From positions 2,914,001-2,978,000 of the forward strand of contig CASHTG010000015.1 of the NCBI GenBank assembly GCA_949357655.1: a DNA stretch of 64,000 nt, given 5' to 3'. The stretch is from Parascedosporium putredinis. Taxonomy: Eukaryota > Ascomycota > Sordariomycetes > Microascales > Microascaceae. The notes under the pieces are model-generated. The model was not told where the DNA came from and ran no database searches. It was given only the letters and a program-made list of their open reading frames with translations. A program made the position numbers and the translations under genes. Below, piece by piece: positions 22,515-33,590 of this stretch (positions are counted from its first letter, which is position 1; the number at the start of each line of letters is the position of its first letter).

Positions 22515-24904
22515 ATGTTCAAAGCAGCTGCTCCTGGCTGCGAGTGTGCTCGGCCTGTCTTCGCAGCGGCGCATCCCCAACACACTCCGAGCTATCGTCC
22601 CCAGAGCAGGACTGCCCCGGATAACGCGATGGGGCTACTCGACCGCGGCCGAAGCGTCCGAACACGACGTCATCCGAGAGGTGTTTGACCAGCCCGACCG
22701 CGCATCCAAGTGGTTCTCCTCGACGAGTCCCGCCGCGCGACTGCGACCGACCGGCAAGAGTGCCGGGCTCTTCAAGAACCGGTACCTGACGCGCCCGGAA
22801 GGGTTCCAAGTGTTTGCCTACCACAACCTCCAGAGAGCCTCGCAGCTCGTGGACAGGATCCTCCATGCCTCGACCGTCGACGAGTACCGCCAGGTTGTGC
22901 GCAACCTCGACCGGCTCAGCGATCTCCTATGCCGGGTCCTCGACCTCTGCGACTTTGTCCGCATGACGCACCCCGACCCCGTTACCAGGCCGCCGCCAGC
23001 GACGCCTGGGGCATAGTCTACCAGTACATGAACCAGCTCAACACCACCACCGGGCTCAACGACCAGCTGTGCAAGGCCATGGACAACCCAGACGTCACTT
23101 CGGCCTGGTCCGAGGAGGAGGCCATCGTGGCCAAGACGCTGCGCATCGACTTTGAAAAGTCGGGCGTGCACCTCCCCGAACGTGCGGGCCAAATTCGTCG
23201 ACCTGTCTCAGCAAATCAGCGAGGTCGGCACCGAGTTTGTCGGCACCATGGCGCCGGAAAAGTACACGGTGCAGCTGCCCGCCGCCAAGTTTACCGGCCT
23301 ACGGCCCGACATACTCGCGGCGCACACCCGCGGCAGCTACGTCCGCCTCGGCGCCGTCGGCGGTGCCACCACGAGCGCCTTGCGGACCGTGCTGGACGAA
23401 GACGTGAGAAAGGCCCTCTACCTCGCCTCCAACACCGCGTCCCGCCGGACCGTCGGCCTGCTTGAGGAGATGCTGAGGCTGCGCGCCGAGTTGGCGGCCC
23501 TCACGGGCTTCGAGAGCTTCGCGCACCAAAACATGAAGGACCGCGTCATGGCCAAGACCCCCGCCGCGGTGGTTCGCTTCCTCGAGGCCCTGCAAAAGCA
23601 CAATGCGCCCATCGTGCAGCAAGAAGTAGCAGACCTCCTGCAGGTGAAAAAGGCCCGCCTCGGCGCCCACCACACCCAGCTCTTCGCCTGGGACCGCGAG
23701 TTCTGCGCGCAAACCGTCAAGGAGGAGATGAAGGACGAGACCTCGCGGGCGCTCGGTCCTTCCCCGGCGCACTCTCCAACTACTTTTCCGTGGGCACCGT
23801 CATCAAGGGCCTGTCGATCCTGTACAGCCGCCTGTACGGCATCCGCCTCGTCCCGCGGGAAACCCTCCCCGGCGAGGTCTGGCACCCGGACGTCCGCCGC
23901 CTCGACGTCGTCTCCGACAAGGGCGCCCTCCTCGCCGTTCTCTACTGCGACCTCTTTTACCGCGAGGCCAAGTCCCAAAACCCGGCCCACTACACGATCC
24001 GCTGCTCCCGGGACATCCTCGACGGCGAGATCGAAGAGGTCGCGCTGGACGCCGGCCGCGAAGGTTTACCCAAGTTCGACTCGGCCGAGATGGCCGCCAA
24101 CGACGGCATGGAAGCGGTGCGCGAGGGCGGCGTGCTCAAGCAGCTCCCCACCATCGCCCTCGTCTGCGACTTTACCCGCCACGGCGGCTCGAACCCGCCG
24201 CCCTCGTCGGCCGCGACGTGGAGACGCTCTTCCACGAAATGGGCCACGCCGTGCACTCCTTCCTCGCGCGCACCTCCTTCCAGACCGTCGCCGGCACCCG
24301 CTGCGCCACCGACCTCGCCGAGCTCCCCTCCACCCTCATGGAGCACTTCGCCGTCGACCCCACCGTCCTCGGCCTCTTTGCCCGCCACTGGAAGTCGGGC
24401 GAACCCGTGCCCTACGACCGCGTCGCCGCCCGCGTCCGCGCCTCCAAGCGCTTCGAGGGCCTCCAGACCGAGCGCCAAATTATACTCGCCATGGCCGACC
24501 AGGCCCTCCACTCCCCGCCGCCCGCGACCCGACCTTTAGCTCCACCGCCGCCTACCACCGCATCCAGGCCGACCTCGCCGCCGGTCCCCCGACGACCCTT
24601 CCACCTCGTGGCAGGGCTTCTTCGGCCACCTCCACGGCTACGGTAGCACCTACTACAGCTACCTCTTTGACCGCGTCCTCGCCGAACGCGTATGGCGCGT
24701 CGTCTTCCGCGCCGGCGAGGACGGCGCCGCCATCTCCAGGGAGAATGGCGAGTGGCTCAAGGAAAACTCCTCCGCTGGGGCGGCAGCCGCGATCCCTGGC
24801 GCTGCCTCGCAGACACCCTCTCCGACGAGAGGATCGCGGCCGGTGACGAAAAGGCAATGGCTATCGTGGGGAGCTGGGGCATCAAGGACGAGTTCCGCCC
24901 CTAG
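22515..24904 (+). CDS. oct1: Mitochondrial intermediate peptidase (Oct1/MIP), heavily frameshifted
   Basis: An M3-family zinc metallopeptidase of the matrix that removes an N-terminal octapeptide from imported precursors after the first processing step. The gene reads as a near-complete member if frames are joined. The leader is Cys/Arg-rich, followed by the conserved FVRMTHPDP region, TTGLNDQL, FESFAHQNMKDRVMAKTP and PNPAH-like QNPAHYTIRCSRD. The zinc site is FHEMGHAVHS (HEMGH at 24233-24247), then GTRCATDLAELPS, WQGFFGHLHGYGSTYYSYLFDR and a WGIKDEF end. I count nine frame changes (near 22531, 22574, 22989, 23170, 23760, 24195, 24520, 24590, 24770). Eight are repaired by one added base; the one near 23170 needs two added or one removed. 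The repaired length is about 799 residues, normal for the family. No intron is seen. Confidence 0.85.
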
Positions 24905-25594
24905 TTAAACAGAAAGAAAGATGGCCGTTTTTCAAGCTAAAACGCTGGATTGTGCTCATCGATCACCACGACTCCCTTCCCTCCCCATGTGTATGAAATC
25001 TGTATCACAATCTCAAGAAATCATTTTAGACCACTACTACTCCTGTCTTTATCTGCGGCAAGGGAAAAAAACCATCTATTCTCCCCCGTGTTGTTTGTAC
25101 TTTTATCTATGGTAGGGGGGACTCGCGGGCCCCAACAATCTTGTATACGAACCGGTGGTTGATTGTTAGATAGAGTGTGCGCAAGGGCATGAATAAAACT
25201 TAGACGTGTGAAAGTGTAACCAGGGTTTCTCCCCTTTATGACTACAAGCGCCAAGCAAGTGGGCGTGAGCTTAACTGGTCGACCGGTTTTAGCCTACCAG
25301 TGCACCAAGGTCTCTCGTCTCGGGAGTCCGAAGGGGTACTTTTACAATATGCATGTCACAAATTGGGAGCGGACGACCATCAACATATGCGCCGGCTCAC
25401 TAGCCTACACCTTACACCCATCCAAGGGGTTGCCAATCTTACTTGTAGCGTTGAAACCCAGAGAACTTTTCATTGAGCTCTGTACTATCTTAGGATATCG
25501 TTTCCTCTTTTCTTTTTCTTTTTCGAATTTGTTTTGGCTTTGTTTCATACATTGGCATGCTAGTACCTTGCTGAACGAGCAGGCTATGATGCGC
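24905..25594. other. Convergent intergenic
   Basis: 690 bases between the tail-to-tail OCT1 and pyrophosphatase genes, probably mostly 3' UTR. No gene or repeat is recognised. Confidence 0.55.
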
Positions 25595-26978
25595 TTAGGC
25601 AGAGGCACCGCTGATGAAGAACCACTTGTCGATGGAGCTGTCGATCTTCTCGGGGGCAAGCTCCTGGTGGGCGGGAAGGGGAGGCAGCTGAGAGGGGCTG
25701 ACGCGGCTGTTGGAGTGCTCAACAGTGACGTTGGTGCTAGAGGCCAAGCCAGTCAGTAATTGGTCACGGCTGATAAGCCCTTGCCCCAAGCAGTGGGAAG
25801 GGGGAGGGTTAAGAAGGGGCTTAAACTTACGTGGAGATATCGCCAGCAGGGGCCTTGCCGGAGATGAGCTTCTCCCAGGCCTCGGCGCACTCACGGACAA
25901 CGTCCATGGCGTAGCTAAATGAAAATGCTCGTTAGTCGGGTGATCGGGAAGAGCCAAGTTGAGAGGGAAAAAAAGAAGAAAAAAACAGGGCGGCATGGGC
26001 GTACCTCTTGTTCTTGCACTCGCCAGTGAAGGCGAACTGGTTCTCGGGCTTGCCATCGGGAATCTTGTAGATACGGAACCACTCGTTGGTGGCACGGAGG
26101 AGGCCAGGAAGGTGGCGCTCGACATCCTCGATGTCGTTCAGCTTGGGGGCCAAGGGGTCGTTGACATCGATGACAATGACCTTCCAGTCAGTCTCCTCCT
26201 CGTCGAGAAGGGCCATGACGCCGAGAACCTTGACCTGCTTGACCTGGCCAGTGTAGCCGACAAGCTCACCAATCTCGCACACGTCGAGAGGGTCATTGTC
26301 ACCCTTGGCCTTGGTCTCGGGGTGGATGTGGTTGGGGTCCTCCCAGGTCTGTACGATTCGACGGGTCAGTCTGTGCTATTGGCATTTGAGTCTTTTTAGT
26401 ATAAAGGCGAAGTTTACCTGGGGAAGGCACCGTAGTTCCAGAGGTAACCCTTGTGAGGGAAGCAGTTGCGGACGAATCGAAGCTTGCCCTTCTTGGTATC
26501 TTGCTTGATGGGGTTGAGGAGCTCCTCCTTGGAGATCTATCGGCAACAGTTGTTAGTATAAATCTAAACGTTTTGGTTGACTTTCTGTTTTATTTTCCCG
26601 GGAACCACCGTGGCCCAACCAAGAGCCAGCCAAACAAGTGGCAAGCTTTTGCACTGGCAAGGAGGGGTAGCTTTGAACTTAGAGCTGCAGGTGGGAAAGT
26701 GAAAAAAAAAGACGGAAAAAATAATTGTCGGAAAAGTTGAGTAGAGAGGACAGAAAAAAAGCTTCGAGGGGCCAAAGGGCCCTCTCAAAACGGACAACTA
26801 ACCTCCTGCTTGGCATTGGTCCATCGGGGGATCTCGACTACCATGTTGAGGACGGTCTGCTCAGCATTGGCGTAGAGGGGAATGTCGTGGAAGGGGAGAC
26901 GGGAACGCCATCCTTCTCGATGTAGACGCGGTGCTCCAAGGTGTGAGGAGCACCGACCTTGCGGAGGGAGTAGGTCAT
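25595..26978 (-). CDS. ipp1: Inorganic pyrophosphatase (soluble family I)
   Basis: Hydrolyses pyrophosphate to phosphate with Mg2+ and so drives biosynthetic reactions in the cytosol. Five exons: 26803-26978, 26418-26536, 26005-26348, 25831-25914 and 25595-25736, with introns of 266, 69, 90 and 94 nt. The protein starts MTYSLRKVGAPHTLEHRVYIEKDG. It has the family signature DNDPLDVCEIG with three metal-binding aspartates, EIPRWTNAKQEISKEE and KWFFISGAS near the end. One base is missing at 26893-26896 and one at 26420-26423, both in four-G runs on the plus strand; repair gives 288 residues, against 287 for yeast Ipp1. The reading frame stays open upstream of this ATG for 171 more codons, to an ATG at 27491. 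Confidence 0.93.
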
Positions 26979-29081
26979 TTTTGGATCGGGGGAGGACTGC
27001 GATGGGAGGAAGTAGAAGATGCGCTCGACAGGTGACGAGCTATCTGGGAAACGCGATGAGAAGGAATGGTGGAGGTTGTGAAGGGGGTCGTGGGGTGGAG
27101 GTGATGTTATTCGAAGGAGGGGAGGGGTAGTTTTGCCAGACGCACGAGGACGTGTGGCGGCAGCAGACGTCGAGATTGGATGGGCAGCCAGGGTGGGCAA
27201 GATGTGGGCACCGGGCAGGGTTAATCTGCCAGGTCTACGATTGCGATTGGGTTGGGGCTGGAGGTGTGGCGAAGACGAAGACGGGAGGGAGAGGGACTGG
27301 TACCGTAACCGTGACGGGGCCCTGGACTGAGACTGGGACTTGGCCTGGGACTGGAACCGGGCCTGGGACTGGGACTGCGGGTATAGCGCGTGTGTGCTTG
27401 CAGAGCAGCCTTGGAGACGCTGGATGGGTGAATGCGCGGAACGGTGGACGCGGGTGAATGGAAGGGCCTGCAGCGAGATTCGTGGCGTCATTTATATCCA
27501 CCTAGCACGTTTGTTCGCTGGCAACTATTAAGAGCAATGACAAAAAAGAAGAAGAGGACTTTCGGTCTAGTGGAATGGAAGGGGAACGAAAGGCGAGAAG
27601 GGCCTTGGAGATCAAATAGCAGACAAGGGCAGGTGGGCCGACGACGAAAGGGGTCAAGGAAAGGGCCGGAAGTAAGAGCTTGAATTTGAAGGATAGGGCG
27701 AGCGATGCGGCGGGAAAATAAAAAGACTTTTAGGGGCAGGATCACCCTTGAACGTGAGCTCTGATGCTGTAGGAAGGTTCAATGTTCGTGGAAGCCTTGG
27801 AATTTTAGTGGGTGCTCTGGTGCTCTCGCCGTGTATCAAATCCCGAAATCTCTTGCCTCTTTAGCGCGGTACCGTCGATTTTGTTCCTCGCCTCCGTTTT
27901 TACCTCGGGCCAGTGGTCTCGGGAAACGTCGATGTGTGTTTGGCTGAGCAAGGGAAAGGTACCTGTAGGAGTTCCGGTCGTCGGGTCGTCGGGCTGGTGG
28001 ATGTTGGAGAAAGAGAGCGAACACGGCGGATCTCGGCGCGATGGCACCATCCTTGGCCTCTATTCTCTTTACCTTAGTGGGACCAATGGGAGGGGCGCAT
28101 TTACTTCCCTCACAGTTGTTTGGGGAAACCCCGGGATAAAGGAGGAAAAAGAACGCACGCACCAGCGCCCAGGAGCGAGCTGCCCCTGGAATGCGCGGGC
28201 ATGCTGCGTGCGCGCTACATATTATATTATGACCAGAGCTGAGTGCAAGATGATTCATAGTACTTTCGTGTACAACCCTTGTTTGAATTCATCATGGGAC
28301 GCAGGCAACCTCGACGAGCCTCCTCCGAGCAACGTGGGTTTGCTTGTAAATTATTAGGGGCCGGGCTGAGCCAGGGCTATCTTGGTTGGGTGTACCGAGG
28401 TACTGCCTTGCCGAATACAACTAACCTCAAAGATTACGCTCCCCTATCATCCTCCATGCATTCTCTTCTCTTTGATATTCGTTGATAGCAGCATGCCACG
28501 ATCATGATAAGCCTTTGCTTTGCACTGGCCACCTAGCCCTTTGAGCTCTGTGCCCTCGGCGGTATCATGGATTAAATCCTACTAGGCCCATTGCGAGCCC
28601 TGCGATCTTCAACTTTTGTTTATATTTTCAAACCTCGGGCGGAGAGACCTTTCTAGGATGAACTACATCTTGCTTCCTTCCTCTAGTTACGACTGCACGT
28701 TCCAGTAGAAGGCCATATCCCTTCCTCTACCGGGAGCAGGGTCCGCGAGACAGCTTCGCTTCGTTGCACTTCAGCTCGCGCCCTTTAACATATTCCATGA
28801 ACGGCAGCGACTCAGTTGCTTCGACCAGCGCAGCCAGGGGCGCCCAGCAAGATCACAGTTATAGCAGGAAAAGCACCACCAGAATATAACACGGGGCGTC
28901 GAAGAACAAGTCGTACAACCGCAAAGATTCGAAATCCCCAAACGTAACTCGTCTGTCTATGTCGTGACGGGTATCATTATACGTAGAGGTGTATATAGAG
29001 ACATTGGTAATGTACATGGTTGAATGACGCTCGACACTCGATGCTAGGCGTTTCGGCGCCCATCTCGTCCGCCCTTCCGCC
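26979..29081. other. Upstream region of pyrophosphatase and 3' flank of mL53
   Basis: About 2.1 kb between two minus-strand genes. The part next to ipp1 (26979-27491) is an uninterrupted frame continuous with the enzyme. It contains an 18-base tandem repeat. A TATAAA-like sequence (minus strand) overlaps 27491. Further out I see only short overlapping frames, including a plus-strand 181-codon one (27812-28357) of no recognisable family, and an imperfect palindrome GTACCGAGGTAC at 28392-28403. Confidence 0.5.
27342..27377. repeat. 18-base imperfect tandem repeat
   Basis: Two adjacent copies of a unit beginning GGCCTGGGACTGG start at 27342 and 27360, with degenerate relatives on both sides (about 27290-27400). 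The period is a multiple of three. In the frame leading into ipp1 it encodes a Gln/Ser-rich text. Confidence 0.75.
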
Positions 29082-29472
29082 TTAACCGTCCGTCAGGTCG
29101 GCTTGCTTCTGCAGTTTTCGCGAATGTCGATCGACCTCCTCCGTCAGGCTCTTGATGCCGAGCTTCTCGCAATCGAGGCTCATCTCCTTGCCATCCTCTG
29201 CACAGGGGGTTTACCAGTTAGCAATTGCCAATTCGTCCCTGCCATGTGACGGATACGAGGTGGAGCCTTTTTTAGTTAAATATAAATCACGTACTGAATT
29301 TGACGTTGAGGGAGCTGGGCTCGGTCGACGCCCTCGGCAGTAATGTCGTCTTGACAGCAATCGTCTGTCGCGCATTGGGAGGCAGGAGGGAGAGGAAGAG
29401 TCGCGCTGACCGGGCCGCAGGGGAGAAAGGATTGAACTTGGTCGACACCTCGGTCATGAATTTGGTGATCAT
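29082..29472 (-). CDS. mrpl44: Mitochondrial large-subunit ribosomal protein mL53 (yeast Mrpl44)
   Basis: A 97-residue component of the mitoribosomal large subunit. Exon 1 is 29295-29472 and exon 2 is 29082-29197, with a 97-nt intron (gtacgt..gcag). Exon 1 encodes MITKFMTEVSTKFNPFSPAAR, then ARLFLSLLPPNARQ and TTLLPRASTEPSSLNVKF. Exon 2 continues with KDGKEMSLDCEKLGIKSL and a basic, Gln-rich end. The order and the FNPF..AR..RLFL..PP pattern fit fungal mL53, and the length is right. No frameshift is needed. It is divergent from SEC20. Confidence 0.85.
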
Positions 29473-29897
29473 CTTGACGCGTCCCGAACCGGGTAATCGA
29501 GAAATATATGTTCTTTAGTTCGGAAGCTCGAGAGGGCCACACAAGGGCGGGCTTTCTTTTTTCGGTTATCGAACGCAGCGGGCGCGATGCGGTCGGATGG
29601 TGGGAGAGATCTGTCGATATACAATTTTTGCGCTACTGGTCCGAAGCTCGAGGTTTGCTACCCAGCATTGAATTTTTACACGTTCGATAGGTCTTGGTTG
29701 CCTTACATAAGCAAGGCCACTTCATCAACGACACCCATTCAGAGGCTATCCTTCCGCCAGCATTCCGTCATCTGCCAAACTGGACAGCTTTCCGGATTAC
29801 GGCTCACCGAACAAAGTCGACCACCCACAACCTCTACCTAATTTTCTCGACGTCCGATCTCTACACCACTGGCGGAATTTTTAAGCGAATAGACATC
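29473..29897. promoter_or_regulatory. Divergent promoter shared by mL53 and SEC20
   Basis: 425 bases separate the two start codons. The SEC20 side is C-rich and keeps an open frame into SEC20 from 29694, but that text is not protein-like, and the ATG at 29898 begins the conserved part. No specific binding site is claimed. Confidence 0.5.
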
Positions 29898-31148
29898 ATG
29901 TCTCTAGAAGGGCTGCAAGACCGCCTCACGGCACTGCAGGAAACCACAGCCCAGCTTCGAGACCTAATCGAGCGGCTTTCCAACCTCAAATTCACCCCTG
30001 GCGCAGTGCCTCTACGAGCCGACGAAGACAACACCGTTTCGGCCGAACTCGGCTCTGAGATTAGTCAAATACTGCGGGAAGAGGAGGATGAGCTCGAGAT
30101 TTTAAAAGAGGAGGTGGAAGACTTGCGCTCAGGTCGTCCGGGGAGCGACGCCGAGCACCAGAAGAAGCGACTGAAGGAGTCTTTAGCTCGCTTGGAGAAG
30201 GAACTCTCAGTGTATGTGCTATTTCTTTTTCTCTTTCCCCTTCCAGTTTATTTGTTCTGTGAACCCCACCCTTGATCCTCTATTCATACAAGCTAACTTT
30301 TGCCGTGGTTCAGCCATCGTGTGTCCTTTCGACAAGCCCAGCTCGCGGCGCGGCAAAGCCTCATCGAAGCCCAGAAGCTCGAGCGCGAGATTCTCCTCAA
30401 GTCATATTCGCAGCCGATCCCGGCCGACGATGTTTCGCTTGGCGATGACGGGGCAAACGGTGGCTCTGGAGTAACGCACCCACCGTTTCGCAAGAACCAG
30501 GCCACCAATCTTTCGGAAGAGGATCAGCAGGTCGTGGCAGCCAGCACAGAAGCCACGCGGGGTCTACATCGGCTGCGCGACAACATCGAAAAAGCGCTTC
30601 TTGTCAGCGCGGCCACCCAGGAATCACTCGAGGAATCCTCCACGGCGCTCACGCAGGTCGGGGATTCGTACATGTCCCTCGACACGATGCTTTCGTCGTC
30701 CAAGGAACTCTTGGGAACGCTTGTCAAGTCCCAGAAGAGCGATACTTGGTATCTTCAGACATCGCTTTACATGCTGCTGGTGACGTTGGGGTGGCTCGTT
30801 TTCCGGCGATGGATGTATGGTCCACTGTGGTGGCTCGTCTGGCTTCCTCTAAAACTGGTATTCAAGACTTCGGTTGGCGTATCCAATGCTGTTGGCCAAG
30901 CAGGTGGCCGGTCGGACGGAGCTAGCCAGGCCGGGTTGCAGGACGCCAAGGCTTCTGTCGAGGGTCTACCCGATGAGAGCCTACCCACAGTCAAGGTCCA
31001 AACGGACCCGTCAGATAAATCGGAAGTGGATCCGGACTCCATGGTAGAAAAAGTCGGCAAGTTGATCGACGAGGGTGAAGCGGAAGGTGACCTGGCAGTA
31101 TCTCAAGATGCCGCAGACATAAACACCAAGGAGAAGGACGAGCTATGA
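29898..31148 (+). CDS. sec20: SEC20-family SNARE of Golgi-to-ER retrograde transport
   Basis: A Qb-type SNARE of the ER membrane that works with the Dsl1 tether and Ufe1/Use1 to receive COPI vesicles. The 382-residue product starts with heptad-rich coiled coil (about 5-100), then a charged linker. The SEC20 domain follows (about 175-247, with STEATRGLHRLRDNIEKALL and SSKELLGTL) and a hydrophobic anchor (about 250-272, WYLQTSLYMLLVTLGWLVF). Unlike yeast Sec20 I see no C-terminal HDEL; the tail is acidic and ends KEKDEL, which may act as a KDEL-like retrieval signal if lumenal. Exons are 29898-30211 and 30314-31148, with a 102-nt intron. No frameshift is needed. Its 3' end faces the mtnB gene, 202 bases away. 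Confidence 0.85.
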
Positions 31149-31350
31149 TTATATAAACAGGAAATAATCAACTGCATCATTGGCGCATCACGTAGAACCA
31201 TCCGAACAGGAAAGAAGAAACCACGCATGAATAGACTTTACATGACCTCTCATTATTTTCTCCACATCGGCCTTTGTCACCGAGGGCATGGCCATCTAAG
31301 CAGCCAGCCGACGAACCGCCCCTTGTACTATCTCCCACTCCATCACTCGC

Positions 31351-32191
31351 TCACTGCGCAGCGAGTCTCTTTGGTTGGACAACTGGGATATCGCTGATCC
31401 ACGGGATACCAAGCTTGCGCATCTCGACGGCCAACTGGAACAGGTAGTCGAGACTCTCGCACATGGTCTTGGCCTTGTGGACGTTGTCACCCCAGACGTA
31501 AACGCCATGCCTCCTGACGAGGATCGCATAGGCGTCGGGAAATTCGTCCATTGCTTCCTCCATGAACTCGGTGAGGTCCTCCTCGTGGGCGGTGTTCTCG
31601 ATGACGGGGATGCGCAAAGTGTCATGGTAGCCTAGGTTGCCGAGCTTGGAAGGACCCTTGCCAAAGCCCTTGATCTGCTCAATGTTGTTGATCTCGAAGA
31701 CGGTCCGTCGGTCCGAGTTGGCGTCGGCCTCGAGGAGAAGGGTGACGAGGACGGCCCATTGGGAATGGGTATGAATGCAGCATCCGGCGTTGCGCTTGGT
31801 GAAGGCGGCGAGGAAGAGGGTGTGCACTGGGAGGGCCTTCCGCAGGGTGGGGAGCGGAGGTACGTTCGGGGACTGGGAGGATTTTGCAGGCGCAGGGAGA
31901 GGACGTAGAGGTCTGATGCCTTCATGAGCTCTTTTGGACGCCCGAGGGCGCAATGTAGACGAGATCACTACAGAGCAAGCATTGTAAGCAAAGAGCAAGG
32001 GCGCAAAGTATTGTAGTTCCGGGGAAACCAACTTACTCGTCGCGAATGGAGCAGCCTCCGCCGGTTCCCGTAACCCATCCCAGGGTCCAGAACTTGGCGC
32101 AAAGCGAAGGGATTAGGTTGGCGGGGTGGTCGGGGCTCTCCGAGGTGATGAGCTGGTCCCCGTTGCCCAGAGTATCCTGAGGGTCGGCCAT
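31351..32191 (-). CDS. mde1: Methylthioribulose-1-phosphate dehydratase (MtnB/Mde1)
   Basis: A zinc-dependent class II aldolase-fold enzyme of the methionine salvage pathway; it dehydrates 5-methylthioribulose 1-phosphate. The N-terminus has FWTLGWVTGTGGGCSIRDD and VYIAPSGVQKE, typical of the family. The zinc motif GCCIHTHSQWAV is clear, and EHGVYVWG-like RRHGVYVWGDN follows. Exons are 32037-32191 and 31351-31967, with a 69-nt intron (gtaagt..gtag). The frame breaks in the four-T run 31932-31935 and near 31845-31847 (GGG); one base at each gives 257 residues. The segment between the two breaks (LRLQNPPSPRTYLRSPP) is less family-like, so a further local error is possible. Confidence 0.87.
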
Positions 32192-33590
32192 GGTCGAAAG
32201 TGGTCAAACCTCTGGCAAGGCCGCGCAATGTGCTTTCTTTTTAGTGGCTTATTTTTCCTCCTTCCCGTCTGAAGAATGGTTTCCCTTTGGCTCGTCTTTC
32301 TAACGCACTGCCCAAAAAATGCGAACAGAGGAACGCAGTAGAGAACCGTTTTCCGGAAGCTGTCAGTGTCTCTACTATATCGATTACATGTGGTACTTTG
32401 ATGGCGGGGTCCAAAGACGGGCGAAATCTTGATGGTGGGGTCTAGTGGGGGAGCGAAATTACGTGACGGCGCGAACGTTGCCCACCACGCAAGCACGCAT
32501 TGTTAAATCCGTAATGTGAGCAATCCAGAGCTAAGAGTGTTTCCCACGTGTCGCCAATACTTGCAGTGTAGGGATTGATCTGGTCTTCTGCTCCATCACA
32601 ATCGCCCGCGACGGAGCGGGTCGAGGCGCCAGGACGCCTACACCTATCCGCAGGCCCGTCGAAAGCACGTAATAGCTCCCGAAAGCGCATCTAGATCAAT
32701 TGATGAATGCCCTCATCTACCCTCCTTTGTCATCCTCCAACCTCTTTTTCCACCTATAGCTAAAGCCCGCTCGTGATGTGCTTTTCTTGATTTCCCGGTG
32801 CATATGATATTTAGGTCCAGTAGATTATCTTGCTATGGCCATACTCTTCTTACGCGTACGAGATTGAAATGTTATACCATTTGAAAAGGAACGGGGTGCC
32901 GAACATAAGACGAGTCCAGAAATCCACGCAGGCTGGAAAATTGATCTCCTCGGAGCTCTTTCAGACGGGCTCAGAGGATCGAACGAGTGCGCCGAATTTT
33001 ATTGGCTCGAGTAGCTCAAACTGGACGGTCCTGGTTTCAGTGTTCACATTACGGCCCGTTTGTCCTGGCAATCACGTGCCATGGGAGAATTAGACCTCCT
33101 CAAGCTTCGATATTCTTGGGAGCTCTCCACCGCCACAAAAGCTTTCTTTTCCTCACCTCTCGGCCAGCGTGGTCAGCTTTTCTCGCGTCGACCATGTGCC
33201 CTTGAGTGCCCCTACCTACATCATGTAATCGTTTCCGGCCCTCTCTAGGTCTAGAGTAAGTCACAAACCGTTTCCCTTTCTTGTATCATCGGAAACCCCA
33301 TTTGGCCACGGAGCCCTCAGAGGATGATGTTTATAATTTCTTGAATTCTGCAATCCTGAACAAGCCCGCTTGCGGTGCTTGTTTTTGATGAACCCCAAGA
33401 CCTGACTCTGCTCACGTTGGCCCGCCCATTTATGCGTCCCCAAGCATCTACTCTCCAAGTGCTAGCGATGTAGGGCGGAGTATAATTCTGTTCGCAATTG
33501 AAACCTCGAATTCTCCACGATTTAAAATACAATAGCTAACGAATCCAGCCTCTATCTTCCTTCTTCTCTGCACCCCCTCTTGCCACCCTT
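32192..33590. other. Intergenic
   Basis: 1.4 kb between two minus-strand genes: promoter of mde1 and 3' flank of the aldo/keto reductase. It has one ATCAATTGAT palindrome at 32695-32704. No gene is seen. Confidence 0.5.

Noticed and set aside
22710..24846. Long Arg/Pro/Ala-rich frames across oct1
   Set aside because: Parts of these frames carry real peptidase text, but the Arg/Pro-rich tails are GC-rich shadows after frame breaks.
27812..28357. Plus-strand frame of 181 codons upstream of ipp1
   Set aside because: No domain, no plausible exon partners and an overlapping minus-strand frame of similar quality.
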